Shown in pieces: positions 16,780-24,756 of a stretch of 64,000 bases of DNA. Within the stretch, counting starts at the first letter, position 1, and each line of letters opens with the position of its first letter. Under the pieces are notes generated by a model that was not told the origin of the DNA, searched no databases, and worked only from the letters and a program-made list of their open reading frames with translations. Source of the DNA: Actinophytocola sp035995025 (GTDB lineage Bacteria > Actinomycetota > Actinomycetes > Mycobacteriales > Pseudonocardiaceae); assembly GCA_035995025.1 (NCBI GenBank), contig DASYKY010000120.1, forward strand, positions 1 through 64,000. Direction: 5' to 3'. The position numbers and the translations under genes are program-made.

Positions 16780-18225
16780 ATGAAGGCGAACCGTCGAGCC
16801 GTGCTGATGGCCGGTCTCGCCGCCACAGCGGCTGGCGCGACCGCTGTGGCGACCAGAGGCGCCTTCGCGGCAGCACCGAAGGAGGACGTGCCACCGCCAC
16901 CGCTGGACGGCCAGCTGAGTTTCGACCAGGCCGCCCGCGACGCGGCCGCGGACGACTTCGGCCACATCGTCCACAAGACGCCCGAGGCCGTGCTCATCCC
17001 CGGGTCGGACAACGACGTCGCCGCGACGATCAAATGGGTCTCCGACCGGGGGCGCAAGTTCGCCCCGCAGGGCCAGAGCCACTCGACCTTCGGGCGGTCC
17101 GAGGTCCAGGACGGCGTGGTGGCCGACATGTCCGCGCTGCACTCCGTGGGTGCCGTGCAGGGTGACCGGGTGACCGTCGACGCGGGCGCGAAGTGGAGTG
17201 AGGTGCTGTCGGCGACGCTGGCGGCCGGCAAGACGCCGCCGGTGCTGCCCGACTACATCGAGCTGTCGGTCGGCGGCACGATCGTCGTCGGCGGGGTCGG
17301 CTCCACCACCTCGACGTTCGGCGTGGTCGCCGACAACGTGCTCGAGATGGACGTCGTCACCGGCAAGGGAGACAAGGTCACCTGCTCGCCGGGCAGCAAC
17401 GGCGACCTGTTCGACGCCGTGCGCGGGGGCCTCGGCCAGGTCGGCGTGATCACGAAGGCGACGCTCAAGCTGGTCGACGCGCCGCAGTCGGTGCGCCGGT
17501 TCTCGCTGGTCTACCCGGACCTCGCCACGATGCTGCGCGACGAGCGCCTGCTGGCCGGCGACAACCGGTTCGACGCGGTGCAGGGCGCGATCGCGGGCAC
17601 GCCGGCCGGCACGATCGGCTTCAAGATCGACGCGGCGAAGTACTTCACCGGCAACCCGCCGGACGACGCCGCGCTGACCGCCGGCCTGTCCGACGACCCG
17701 GCGCAGCGCGTGGCCAGCACGCTCGCGTACTTCGACTACCTCAACCGGCTCGCCGCCCTCGAGTCGCTGCTGCGCGGCAACGGGCAGTGGTTCTTCCCGC
17801 ACCCGTGGCTGACGACGTTCATCGGTGACGGGCAGGTCGAGGCGATCGCCGGTGGCGAGCTGGGCCAGCTGAACCCGGCGAACGACCTGGGCCAGTTCGG
17901 CCAGGTGGTGTTGTCGCCGATCCACCGCTCGGCGATCAAGAGCCCGCTGCTGCGGACCCCGGGCGACGGGCTGATCTTCGCGTTCAACCTGGTCCGCATC
18001 CCGGGCTCCGGCGACGCGGCCAACGCCCAGCGCCTGGTGGACGCGAACAAGGCGGCCTACGGCCGGGTCAAGGGGGCGGGCGGCACGCTCTACCCGGTGA
18101 GTGCCCTCGCGCTCAACGGTGGCGAGTGGCGCGACCACTTCGGCTCCGAGTTCGGCCGGCTGGACGCCGCGAAGCAGAAGTTCGACCCGAACAAGGTCCT
18201 CACCCCCGGCTACGAGATCTTCTGA
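16780..18225 (+). CDS. Tat-exported FAD oxidase, cytokinin-dehydrogenase-like
   Basis: A 481-aa flavoenzyme. The N-terminus carries a twin-arginine signal (NRRAVLMAGLAATAAGATA). A PCMH-type FAD domain follows, with the GQSHS motif near residue 100 whose His normally carries covalent FAD, and then a DYIELSVGGT segment. In plant cytokinin dehydrogenases the Asp before this block is the catalytic base. The C-terminus ends with the KFDPNKVLTPGYEIF pattern typical of cytokinin oxidases/dehydrogenases. ATG 16780 has GAGGAG seven bases upstream. It stands alone between divergent and terminator-bounded neighbours. Side-chain cleavage of N6-isoprenoid adenines is the family activity; other secondary amines or alcohols are possible. 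Confidence 0.82.
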   Translation: MKANRRAVLMAGLAATAAGATAVATRGAFAAAPKEDVPPPPLDGQLSFDQAARDAAADDFGHIVHKTPEAVLIPGSDNDVAATIKWVSDRGRKFAPQGQSHSTFGRSEVQDGVVADMSALHSVGAVQGDRVTVDAGAKWSEVLSATLAAGKTPPVLPDYIELSVGGTIVVGGVGSTTSTFGVVADNVLEMDVVTGKGDKVTCSPGSNGDLFDAVRGGLGQVGVITKATLKLVDAPQSVRRFSLVYPDLATMLRDERLLAGDNRFDAVQGAIAGTPAGTIGFKIDAAKYFTGNPPDDAALTAGLSDDPAQRVASTLAYFDYLNRLAALESLLRGNGQWFFPHPWLTTFIGDGQVEAIAGGELGQLNPANDLGQFGQVVLSPIHRSAIKSPLLRTPGDGLIFAFNLVRIPGSGDAANAQRLVDANKAAYGRVKGAGGTLYPVSALALNGGEWRDHFGSEFGRLDAAKQKFDPNKVLTPGYEIF

Positions 18226-18243
18226 GCCGGGCCCGCAACACCG

Positions 18244-18280
18244 GCGATGGCCCGGGCGCTACGAGCGCCCGGGCCATCGC
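18244..18280 (+). terminator. Rho-independent terminator, 17-bp stem
   Basis: A perfect 17-bp GC-rich stem (18244-18260 with 18264-18280) with a 3-base loop, followed by TTTGT, begins 19 bp after the oxidase stop codon. Confidence 0.92.
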
Positions 18281-18284
18281 TTTG

Positions 18285-18349
18285 TCCAGAGCTGGTCCAG
18301 AGCTGGTCCAGAGCTGGTCCTGCGCCGGGTCCGTAGCCGGTCCGTAGCC
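18285..18349. repeat. 11-bp tandem repeats between terminators
   Basis: Three full copies of TCCAGAGCTGG (18285-18317) are followed by two copies of a second 11-base unit, GGTCCGTAGCC (18328-18349). Both units are close to one DNA helical turn. They lie in the non-coding gap between two convergent terminators. Confidence 0.8.
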
Positions 18350-18399
18350 GGGTCCGGAGTGGCGGACCTCGCAGGCACAACCATCGGGTACGGCAAAGA

Positions 18400-18436
18400 A
18401 CGATGGCCCCCGCCCGTGCTGGGCGAGGGCCATCGT
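18400..18436 (-). terminator. Terminator of thioester surface protein gene
   Basis: A 16-bp stem with one mismatch (18400-18415 with 18421-18436) and a GTGCT loop lies 23 bp beyond the stop of the minus-strand gene at 18459. Confidence 0.85.
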
Positions 18437-18458
18437 CCGATGAGGAACCTGTCAGCTA

Positions 18459-19607
18459 TCAGCTATCCGCGTCCGGCCGCCTGCGGCGCAGGAACAGCAG
18501 CGCACCGCCGCCCAGCACGAGCAGGCCCGCGCCGATGCCCAGCGGAAGGGCGATCGAGGCACCGGTCGACGCGAGGCCGCCGTTGTCGTCCTCGTTCCTG
18601 CCCTGCGGCACCGGCGGGGCATTTTCCTGGCCCTGCGCGATCCACTCGGCGGTCGCCTTCGCGGTGACCTCCGTCCGCTCGCCGCTCGCGACGATCAGCG
18701 TCTGCGTCTTGTGGTTCTCGTCGTAGTTCTGGCCCACGAACAGCCGGCCGGTGTCCACGGTGGCGAGCGCGGTCAGGCGGAAGTTCGCGCCGCCGTCGGC
18801 GGTGTCCTCGGGTACGTCGAAGAACAGCTGGGAGGCGTTCTTGATCTGGTTCGCCTTCAGCGCCCGGCCGTCCACGTCCGTGATCCGGACGCCGTAGGGC
18901 AGGCTCGTCGCGAACTTGTCGATCGCGCCGGTGGTGGTCACCGTGAACGGGCCGATCCGCTCGCCCGCCTGGCCCTGCTTCGACTCGGGGTCGATCTTCA
19001 GCGACGCGTCCGGCTCGTCACCGAGGCCCACGTTGCCCGGACCCGTCAGCAGGTCGAACAGCGCGAGCACGTCCTGACCCGACCGCGCATCCCCCGGGAC
19101 GGGTTCGTTGCGGTCGAGGTCGGTGGCGTCGCTGAAGTGCCAGATCGCGGCCTGCGTGCCGGCGATGGCCTCCTGGACCGACAGCGAGCCGTCGTTGAGG
19201 TTCGTTCCGGCGTCGGTCAGCTCCTTCGTCAGCACGCCGGTGTTCTTCTCCGGGAACCCGTTGTGCAGGATGAAGTTGATCTTGTCCCGGTTCGCGTTGA
19301 ACGGCGACTCGGCGTCCGGGTAGTCCGTCCAGTCCTTCTCGACGAGCGGGTGCGCGCGGTCGATGCCCTGGTCGATCTGCACGCAGTACACGCCGAGCTT
19401 TTTCCCGCTGTCGAGCGTGAGCCCGATGAGGCTGGTCGAGAGGTTGCTCTTGAACCCGTTGCCGACGTTGACGTTCAGACCCTGCGCCCCGTCGTCGACC
19501 GTGCCTGTCACGGGATCTGCGGTCGCCGGGACGGCCGCGGCCATCATCAGCAGCACGGCGGCGCCAGTAACTCCCGCACCCGCGCGGGCTAACTTGAACC
19601 TGGCCAT
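18459..19607 (-). CDS. TQXA-domain thioester surface protein with LAxTG anchor
   Basis: A 382-aa exported wall protein. It has a signal peptide (residues 1-31), then a thioester domain with the Cys-Gln pair in YCVQIDQGI near residue 78 and the diagnostic TQAAIW motif near 153. A central beta-rich region and a Pro-containing spacer follow. The C-terminus has an LASTG sorting motif, a hydrophobic helix and an RRRR tail. The ATG has AAGGAG seven bases upstream, so the long open frame extending further upstream is not coding. Such proteins form an internal thioester that can covalently capture host or environmental amines. LAxTG signals are usually processed by class E sortases; the only sortase here is class F, so the anchoring enzyme is probably elsewhere. 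Confidence 0.88.
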   Translation of the reverse strand: MARFKLARAGAGVTGAAVLLMMAAAVPATADPVTGTVDDGAQGLNVNVGNGFKSNLSTSLIGLTLDSGKKLGVYCVQIDQGIDRAHPLVEKDWTDYPDAESPFNANRDKINFILHNGFPEKNTGVLTKELTDAGTNLNDGSLSVQEAIAGTQAAIWHFSDATDLDRNEPVPGDARSGQDVLALFDLLTGPGNVGLGDEPDASLKIDPESKQGQAGERIGPFTVTTTGAIDKFATSLPYGVRITDVDGRALKANQIKNASQLFFDVPEDTADGGANFRLTALATVDTGRLFVGQNYDENHKTQTLIVASGERTEVTAKATAEWIAQGQENAPPVPQGRNEDDNGGLASTGASIALPLGIGAGLLVLGGGALLFLRRRRPDADS

Positions 19608-19744
19608 GACTCTCCTTGTCATTCCCACCTCTGCCCTCGCGAAGTCGCCGCAGAGCCCGGGTGGGAGACAGACTCCGCGAACACCACCCAATACGGAGAC
19701 CGCCTGCCAAGCGTTCAAGTTTGCCGCTCGTGGCCCAAAGGTCG

Positions 19745-20653
19745 TTACAAGTGCGAATCCGGACGCAGTCCGGCGAGCGTCTCGCGCAGCGTCGCGGCGA
19801 ACGCGTCCGGCTCCTCGAGGTAGCCGATGTGGCCGCCGGGAAACTCGACCAGCGGCACGCCGAGGCGCTCCGCGACGGCCGCGCCGCCGCGGCCCGGGTA
19901 GTACCCGCGGCTGCGTGCGCCGGCCCCGATGACGATCGGCACGCCGCCCGTGGCCAGCGCGAACAGGTCCGGGGTGAACGCAAGGAACGACGCCATCTCG
20001 CGCGTCATGAGGTACGGCGAGTTGCCCAGGACGCGGCCGATCTCGCGCAGCGACCGCGGGCCGTTCGCGGCGAGCCGGACGCCCGCGCGCGCCGCGCCGC
20101 CCACCAGGCGCCTGCCGCCGCGGCGATGCAGCAGAGCCGGGCTGTCCGGCCGGTCGATGGTGGAGACGAACCGGACGTAGCCGGCCCACGGTCCCTCGCG
20201 GCGGGTGATCTCGTCGATCTCGTCGAACAGCGCCCGGTGGCTCGCGGCGTCCGGCAGCAGGCCGATCACCGGCGGCTCGTGGGCGACCAGCCCGACGACG
20301 GCGTCCGGCCGCCGGGCGGCGAGGTCGAGGCCGATCAGCGCGCCGCCGCTGCCGCCGACCACCAGCGCCGAGCCGAGGTCGTGGTGGGCGAGCACGGCCA
20401 GCGCGTCCGCGCTCTGCGTCTCCATCCGCAACGGCGCGGCCGGGTCGTCGACGGTGCTGCGCGAGTTGCCGCGCCGGTCGTAGCCGAGCACCGTGTAGGT
20501 GTCGGCGAGCCGGTCCGCGACGTCCGTGAAGTGGCTCGCGTCCCCGCCACCACCGGGGATCATCAGCAGCGCCGGCCCGCTGCCGCGGCGCTCGTAGTAC
20601 AGGTGCGCGCCGTCGGCGCGGATCGTGCCGGTGCGGGTTGTCGCAGTCGTCAT
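19745..20653 (-). CDS. Alpha/beta hydrolase
   Basis: A 302-aa serine hydrolase fold. The HG-loop region is PALLMIPGGGGDASHF, the nucleophile elbow is GGSGGA near residue 100, and the C-terminal His is in FPGGHIGYLEE. It has no signal peptide. Its ATG overlaps the stop of a short remnant of a TetR-type reading frame (LAEGLR-stop), suggesting an original TetR-hydrolase operon. The substrate is unknown. Confidence 0.82.
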   Translation of the reverse strand: MTTATTRTGTIRADGAHLYYERRGSGPALLMIPGGGGDASHFTDVADRLADTYTVLGYDRRGNSRSTVDDPAAPLRMETQSADALAVLAHHDLGSALVVGGSGGALIGLDLAARRPDAVVGLVAHEPPVIGLLPDAASHRALFDEIDEITRREGPWAGYVRFVSTIDRPDSPALLHRRGGRRLVGGAARAGVRLAANGPRSLREIGRVLGNSPYLMTREMASFLAFTPDLFALATGGVPIVIGAGARSRGYYPGRGGAAVAERLGVPLVEFPGGHIGYLEEPDAFAATLRETLAGLRPDSHL

Positions 20654-20753
20654 CGCAGGCCCTCCGCGAGTGAGTTGGTGGCGGCCTCGAGCGAGGCCGC
20701 GGTGTCGTGGCCGGGCGCGCCGCCGAGGTGCGTCATCGCAGGCCCTCGGCGAG
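20650..20753. repeat. 22-bp direct repeat of TetR 3' ends
   Basis: GTCATCGCAGGCCCTCSGCGAG occurs at 20650-20671 and 20732-20753 with one difference. On the minus strand both copies encode the TetR C-terminal residues LAEGLR followed by a stop, and the residues before them are also similar (AAxEAA). This is a partial duplication or the joint of two related TetR genes. Confidence 0.75.
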
Positions 20754-21019
20754 CGTGTCGAACGCCGCCTCGACCGCGGCTATGTGGTCCTTGGTGACCG
20801 CGGCCGCGCGCTCGCCGGCCAGCACCCGCGCGGCGCCCGCGGTGAACGTCGTGCGGCACGCGGCCATGGCCAGCGCCGCGGTGAGCGCCGGGTGCGGGTC
20901 GCTGCTGGTGTCCGCGATCGCCCTGGCGAGCGCGTCCTGCAGCTCGTCGACCGCCTCCCGGGCGCGGGCCCGCAACGCGGGCGAGTCGGGGACCGTGCGC
21001 CAGAACGCCGCGTACCGGC
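20733..21019 (-). pseudogene. TetR regulator fragment, C-terminal part only
   Basis: About 95 codons encode a typical TetR ligand-binding C-terminus (RRYAAFWRTVPDSPALRAR through AAFDTLAEGLR). No helix-turn-helix precedes it. At ~21010-21030 the reading frame runs into the opposite-strand coding sequence of a monooxygenase. The DNA-binding half is missing, so this cannot be a functional repressor. It is interpreted as the left side of a deletion scar. Confidence 0.7.
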
Positions 21020-21478
21020 GCGTGGGTGCTGGACTGGACCCGGGCGCAGATCGCGGTGATGCGCCCCGACCCGCACGCGCGGGCCATGCGTGCCGTGGTC
21101 GCCGACCTCGTCGACACGGTCGCCGGCACCACGTACTTCGTCAAGCGGATCTCCGGCGTCTGGCAGCGCTACGACCTGCCCGGCGAACACCCGTGGGTCG
21201 GCGCGAGCGTGCCGGACCTGGCCCTGGCCGACGGCACCCGACTCGCCGACCACCTGCACGACGGCACCGGGCTCCTGCTCGACTTCGGCGGCGTGCCGCC
21301 ACAGGTGGACAGCGGCGTGCCGCCACAGGTGGACAGCCGGGTGCGGACCGTGCGGACCGTGCGGGCCGAGTGCCCGGACGAGCCGGAGCTGCCCGGCGTG
21401 CTCGTCCGCCCCGACGGGTTCGTGGCGTGGGCGGGCGGCGACGGCCTCGACGCCGCCCTGGCCACCTGGTTCGGGTAG
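21014..21478 (+). pseudogene. FAD monooxygenase fragment, C-terminal domain only
   Basis: About 153 codons match the thioredoxin-like C-terminal domain of actinomycete aromatic hydroxylases (VLDWTRAQIAVMRPD, then TTYFVKRISGVWQRYDLPG, and the end VRPDGFVAWAGG). The FAD-binding GxGxxG and the catalytic middle are absent. An in-frame GTG exists at 21026, but a lone C-terminal domain is unlikely to be active. A short in-frame duplication (GVPPQVDS repeated) lies near 21290-21327. Together with the TetR fragment it marks a deletion that removed both 5' ends of a divergent regulator-enzyme pair. Confidence 0.75.
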
Positions 21479-21479
21479 G

Positions 21480-22142
21480 TCAGCAGAAGTCGAAGCCGCT
21501 GTTGAGCATGCGCAGCGACCGGTCCAGCAGCTGCGCGAGGTCGCTGTCCTCGTGGTCGAGCCACTGCTCGTAGGCCGACAGCGCGATGCCCAGCGCCGCC
21601 CAGGCGATCGCCTGCGGCTCGAGCCTCCCCGCGGGGATCCCGAGCCGCAGGCCCGCGTACTCCGCGACCACCTCGCGCCACGCGGCGAACCGCAGCGTCG
21701 AGTGCGCGAGCAGGGTCGGCACGCGCAGCAGCAGCGCCATCCGCTCGCGGTGGTAGTGGACCTCCTCCGGCGGCATCCGGTTGAACTCGATCGTCGCGGT
21801 GCGCACCGCCTCCATCAGCGGCGTGCCCGCCGGCATCCGCGCGAGGTGCTCGCGCATCTGCTCGAGCTGCGCGTCGAAGTCGCCCCACGGCAGGTCGTTC
21901 TTGGACGCGAAGTAGCGGAAGAACGTCCGCCTGCCGATCCCGGCCGCGGCCGCGATGTCGTCGATCGTCGTCGCGTCGAACCCCTTGGTGGCGAACAGCT
22001 CCAGGGCGATGTGGGTCAGCTCGTCCCGGGTCGTGACGGGCCGCCTGCCCGGGCGTGGTGCCTCGGGGGCGGCCGTGTCGGTCGCGCCGCGCGGGCCCGC
22101 GTCTTCCTGCAATTCCGGCTCCCAGGGTCTTCCTTCTGGCAC
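21480..22142 (-). CDS. TetR-family regulator, MftR-like
   Basis: A 220-aa regulator. The helix-turn-helix (FATKGFDATTIDDIAAAAGIGRR, residues ~52-74) and the following TFFRYFASKNDLPWGDFD match, by memory, the mycofactocin-system TetR regulator MftR. The gene is divergent from three mycofactocin-coupled SDR genes. The GTG at 22142 lies inside a palindromic operator. A TTG at 22112 preceded by GGGAG is an attractive alternative start that would leave the operator untranslated. M. smegmatis MftR responds to long-chain acyl-CoA, as I recall; a similar acyl-CoA or alcohol-related signal is plausible. Confidence 0.82.
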   Translation of the reverse strand: MPEGRPWEPELQEDAGPRGATDTAAPEAPRPGRRPVTTRDELTHIALELFATKGFDATTIDDIAAAAGIGRRTFFRYFASKNDLPWGDFDAQLEQMREHLARMPAGTPLMEAVRTATIEFNRMPPEEVHYHRERMALLLRVPTLLAHSTLRFAAWREVVAEYAGLRLGIPAGRLEPQAIAWAALGIALSAYEQWLDHEDSDLAQLLDRSLRMLNSGFDFC

Positions 22143-22186
22143 TGAGTGCCATTAGCGTGGATCGCGCAATAGATGCACTCAGTGCC
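22138..22186. promoter_or_regulatory. Paired palindromic operators between mftR-like and SDR genes
   Basis: Two 13-bp palindromes of the form GGCACTnAGTGCC sit at 22138-22150 (perfect) and 22174-22186 (one outer base different), with centres 36 bp apart. Because their central bases differ as G and C, the outer 12 bases also form a perfect long inverted repeat. The position between divergent genes fits control of both by the TetR protein at 21480. Confidence 0.75.
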
Positions 22187-22230
22187 GAAACTGTACGTCA
22201 CCGGCTGAGCACCCGGAGAGGAGGCACGCG

Positions 22231-23043
22231 ATGGGGCGTGTCGAAGGCAAGGTCGCGTTCATCACCGGTGCGGCTCGCGGCCAGGGCCGCAGCCACGCCG
22301 TGCGCCTCGCCCAGGAGGGCGCGGACATCATCGCCGTCGACATCTGCGGCCCGATCCCGAACCTGCGGTACCCGCACGCCACGCCAGAAGACCTGGCGCA
22401 GACGGTGAAGGAGGTCGAGGCGCTGGACCGCCGGATCGTCGCCGCGCAGGCCGACGTCCGCGACCGCGACACCCTCGAGCGGGTCCTCGACGACGGCGTC
22501 GCGCAGCTCGGTCACCTCGACGTCGTGGTGGCCAACGCCGGCATCTGCGTCATGTCCCCCTGGGACGAGGTCACGCCCGAGGTCTGGCAGCAGACGCTCG
22601 ACATCAACCTCACCGGCGCGTGGAACACCGTGCAGCTGGCCGCGCCGCACCTCATTGCTTCCGGCGGCGGGTCCATCGTGCTCACCAGCTCCGCGGCCGG
22701 CCTCAAGGGCCTGCCGTTCCTCTCCCCGTACGTCGCCGCCAAGCACGGCATGGTCGGGCTCATGCGCTCGTTCGCCCACGAGCTCGCCGAGCACAACATC
22801 CGGGTCAACACCGTGCACCCGACCGGAGTGGACACCCCGATGGGCGCCGGCGACGGCGGCGCGCAGATGCAGAAGTGGATCGCCGAGCACCCGAAGCTCG
22901 GCGGGATGCTGGTCAACAGCCTGCCGGTCGAGGTGACCCAGCCCGTGGACATCAGCAACGCCGTGCTGTTCCTCGCCTCCGACGAGGCCCGCTACGTCAC
23001 CGCGCTCACGATGACCGTGGACGCCGGCAACACCCAGTACTGA
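22231..23043 (+). CDS. Mycofactocin-coupled SDR oxidoreductase 1
   Basis: A 270-aa short-chain dehydrogenase. The NAD motif is TGAARGQG (residues 12-19) and the catalytic set includes SSAAG, then YVAAK near residue 168. After the acidic AVDIC there is an insertion (PIPNLRYPHATPEDLAQT) before the D-x-R segment. This is the hallmark of the mycofactocin-coupled SDR subfamily, in which NAD is buried and electrons leave through mycofactocin. The start has GAGAGGAGG upstream. It is the first of three tandem paralogues. The substrate is unknown; an alcohol to a ketone or aldehyde is expected. Confidence 0.85.
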   Translation: MGRVEGKVAFITGAARGQGRSHAVRLAQEGADIIAVDICGPIPNLRYPHATPEDLAQTVKEVEALDRRIVAAQADVRDRDTLERVLDDGVAQLGHLDVVVANAGICVMSPWDEVTPEVWQQTLDINLTGAWNTVQLAAPHLIASGGGSIVLTSSAAGLKGLPFLSPYVAAKHGMVGLMRSFAHELAEHNIRVNTVHPTGVDTPMGAGDGGAQMQKWIAEHPKLGGMLVNSLPVEVTQPVDISNAVLFLASDEARYVTALTMTVDAGNTQY

Positions 23044-23077
23044 CAGGGGATCAGGGGGCCGACGAGAGGAGCACGCG

Positions 23078-23908
23078 ATGGGGCGTGTCGAAGGCAAGGT
23101 CGCGTTCATCACCGGAGCCGCCCGCGGCCAGGGCCGCAGCCACGCGGTCCGGCTGGCCGAGGAGGGCGCGGACATCATCGCGGTCGACATCTGCGGCCAG
23201 ATCGACTCCGTGCCGTTCCCGATGTCGACGCCGGAGGACCTGGCGCAGACGGTCAAGGAGGTCGAGGCGCTCGACCGGCGCATCGTCGCCGCCGAGGCCG
23301 ACGTCCGCGACTACGGCGCGCTGAAGCAGGCGCTCGACGAGGGCGTGGCCCAGCTCGGCCGGCTGGACATCGTCTCGGCCAACGCGGGCATCTGCTCCTA
23401 CGGCCGGCTCGAGGAGCTGCCCGAAAAGGCCTGGCAGGACACGATCGACGTCAACCTCACCGGCGTCTGGCACGCGTGCAAGGCGGCGATCCCGCACCTG
23501 AAGGCCGGCGGCGCCGGCGGATCGATCGTGATCACCAGCTCCGGCGCGGGCCTGATGGCCATGGAGAACATCGGGCACTACGTGTCCGCCAAGCACGGGC
23601 TGATCGGCCTGATGCGCACGCTCGCCCTGGAGCTGGCGCCCGACTCGATCCGGGTCAACGCGATCTGCCCGACCACCGTCAACACGCCGATGATCCACAA
23701 CGAGCCCAGCTACCGGCTGTTCCGGCCGGACCTGGAGAGCCCGACCGTCGACGACCTGACCGAGCCGCTGCTCGGTCTCAACGCCCTGCCCGTCAAGTGG
23801 GTCGAGCCGCGCGACATCAGCAACGCGCTGCTGTTCCTCGCCTCCGACGAGGCCCGCTACATCACCGGCGTCCCGCTGCCCGTCGACGCCGGCTGCGTCA
23901 CCAAGTAG
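23078..23908 (+). CDS. Mycofactocin-coupled SDR oxidoreductase 2
   Basis: A 276-aa paralogue of the preceding gene. The translation-start region and first ~17 codons are almost base-identical to gene 1, showing recent duplication or gene conversion. It has TGAARGQG, the post-AVDIC insertion (GQIDSVPFPMSTPEDL), SSGAG and YVSAK. It differs from its neighbours in a longer substrate loop (residues ~205-235, YRLFRPDLESPTVDDL), so substrate specificity probably differs. GAGAGGAG precedes the ATG. Confidence 0.85.
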   Translation: MGRVEGKVAFITGAARGQGRSHAVRLAEEGADIIAVDICGQIDSVPFPMSTPEDLAQTVKEVEALDRRIVAAEADVRDYGALKQALDEGVAQLGRLDIVSANAGICSYGRLEELPEKAWQDTIDVNLTGVWHACKAAIPHLKAGGAGGSIVITSSGAGLMAMENIGHYVSAKHGLIGLMRTLALELAPDSIRVNAICPTTVNTPMIHNEPSYRLFRPDLESPTVDDLTEPLLGLNALPVKWVEPRDISNALLFLASDEARYITGVPLPVDAGCVTK

Positions 23909-23932
23909 GCGTCATCGAGTAGGAGGACGAAA

Positions 23933-24748
23933 ATGGGAAAGCTGGACGGAAAGGTCGCCTTCATCACCGGCGCGGCCCGGGGTCAGGGGCGCAGCCACGC
24001 CGTGCGCCTGGCGCAGGAGGGCGCCGACGTCATCGCCGTCGACATCTGCAAGCAGATCGCGAGCGTGAGCTACCCGATGTCCACTTCGGAGGACCTCGCG
24101 CAGACCGTGAAGGAGGTCGAGGCCCTCGACCGGCGCATCGTCGCCACCGAGGCCGACGTGCGTGACCGCGAGGCGCTGCAGGCCGCCTACGACGCCGGGG
24201 TCGCCGAGCTCGGCGTGGCCGACATCGTGCTCGCCAACGCCGGCATCGCGCCGATGTCCATGGAGGTCAAGCCGAACGAATGGCAGGACGTCATCGACGT
24301 CAACCTGACCGGTGTCTACAACACGGTCGAGGTGACGAAGCCGTCGATGGTCGAACGCGGGCAGGGTGGCGCGATCGTGCTCACCAGCTCGACCGCCGGC
24401 ATCAACGGCATCGGCGGCGGCGCGCCGGGCGGGCTCGGCTACACCGCGGCCAAGCACGGCGTGGTCGGCCTGATGCGCTCCTACGCGAACCTGCTCGCGC
24501 AGCACCGGATCCGGGTCAACACCGTGCACCCGACGGGCGTGAACACGCCGATGGTCGTCAACGACGTGATGCAGGAGTTCCTCGCCGCCGACCCGCAGAT
24601 GTCCCAGGCGATGGCCAACGCGCTGCCGGTGGACATGGTCGAGCCGGTGGACATCTCCAACGCGATCCTGTGGCTGGTCTCCGACGACGCCCGCTACGTC
24701 ACGGGCGTGACCCTGCCCGTCGACGCCGGCTTCACGAACAAGAAGTAA
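23933..24748 (+). CDS. Mycofactocin-coupled SDR oxidoreductase 3
   Basis: A 271-aa third tandem paralogue, with TGAARGQG, the insertion KQIASVSYPMSTSEDL after AVDIC, SSTAG and YTAAK. The start is preceded by AGGAGG. It ends eight bases before the ATG of the MoxR ATPase, so the SDRs and the ATPase form one transcription unit. Like its siblings it should need mycofactocin for turnover; no mftA-F genes are in the window. Confidence 0.85.
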   Translation: MGKLDGKVAFITGAARGQGRSHAVRLAQEGADVIAVDICKQIASVSYPMSTSEDLAQTVKEVEALDRRIVATEADVRDREALQAAYDAGVAELGVADIVLANAGIAPMSMEVKPNEWQDVIDVNLTGVYNTVEVTKPSMVERGQGGAIVLTSSTAGINGIGGGAPGGLGYTAAKHGVVGLMRSYANLLAQHRIRVNTVHPTGVNTPMVVNDVMQEFLAADPQMSQAMANALPVDMVEPVDISNAILWLVSDDARYVTGVTLPVDAGFTNKK

Positions 24749-24756
24749 GAAGAGCC

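Noticed and set aside
18459..20189. Extension of the thioester protein upstream to 20189
   Set aside because: The extra N-terminus is antisense-derived Arg/Gly-rich sequence; the real start at 19607 has AAGGAG and a signal peptide.
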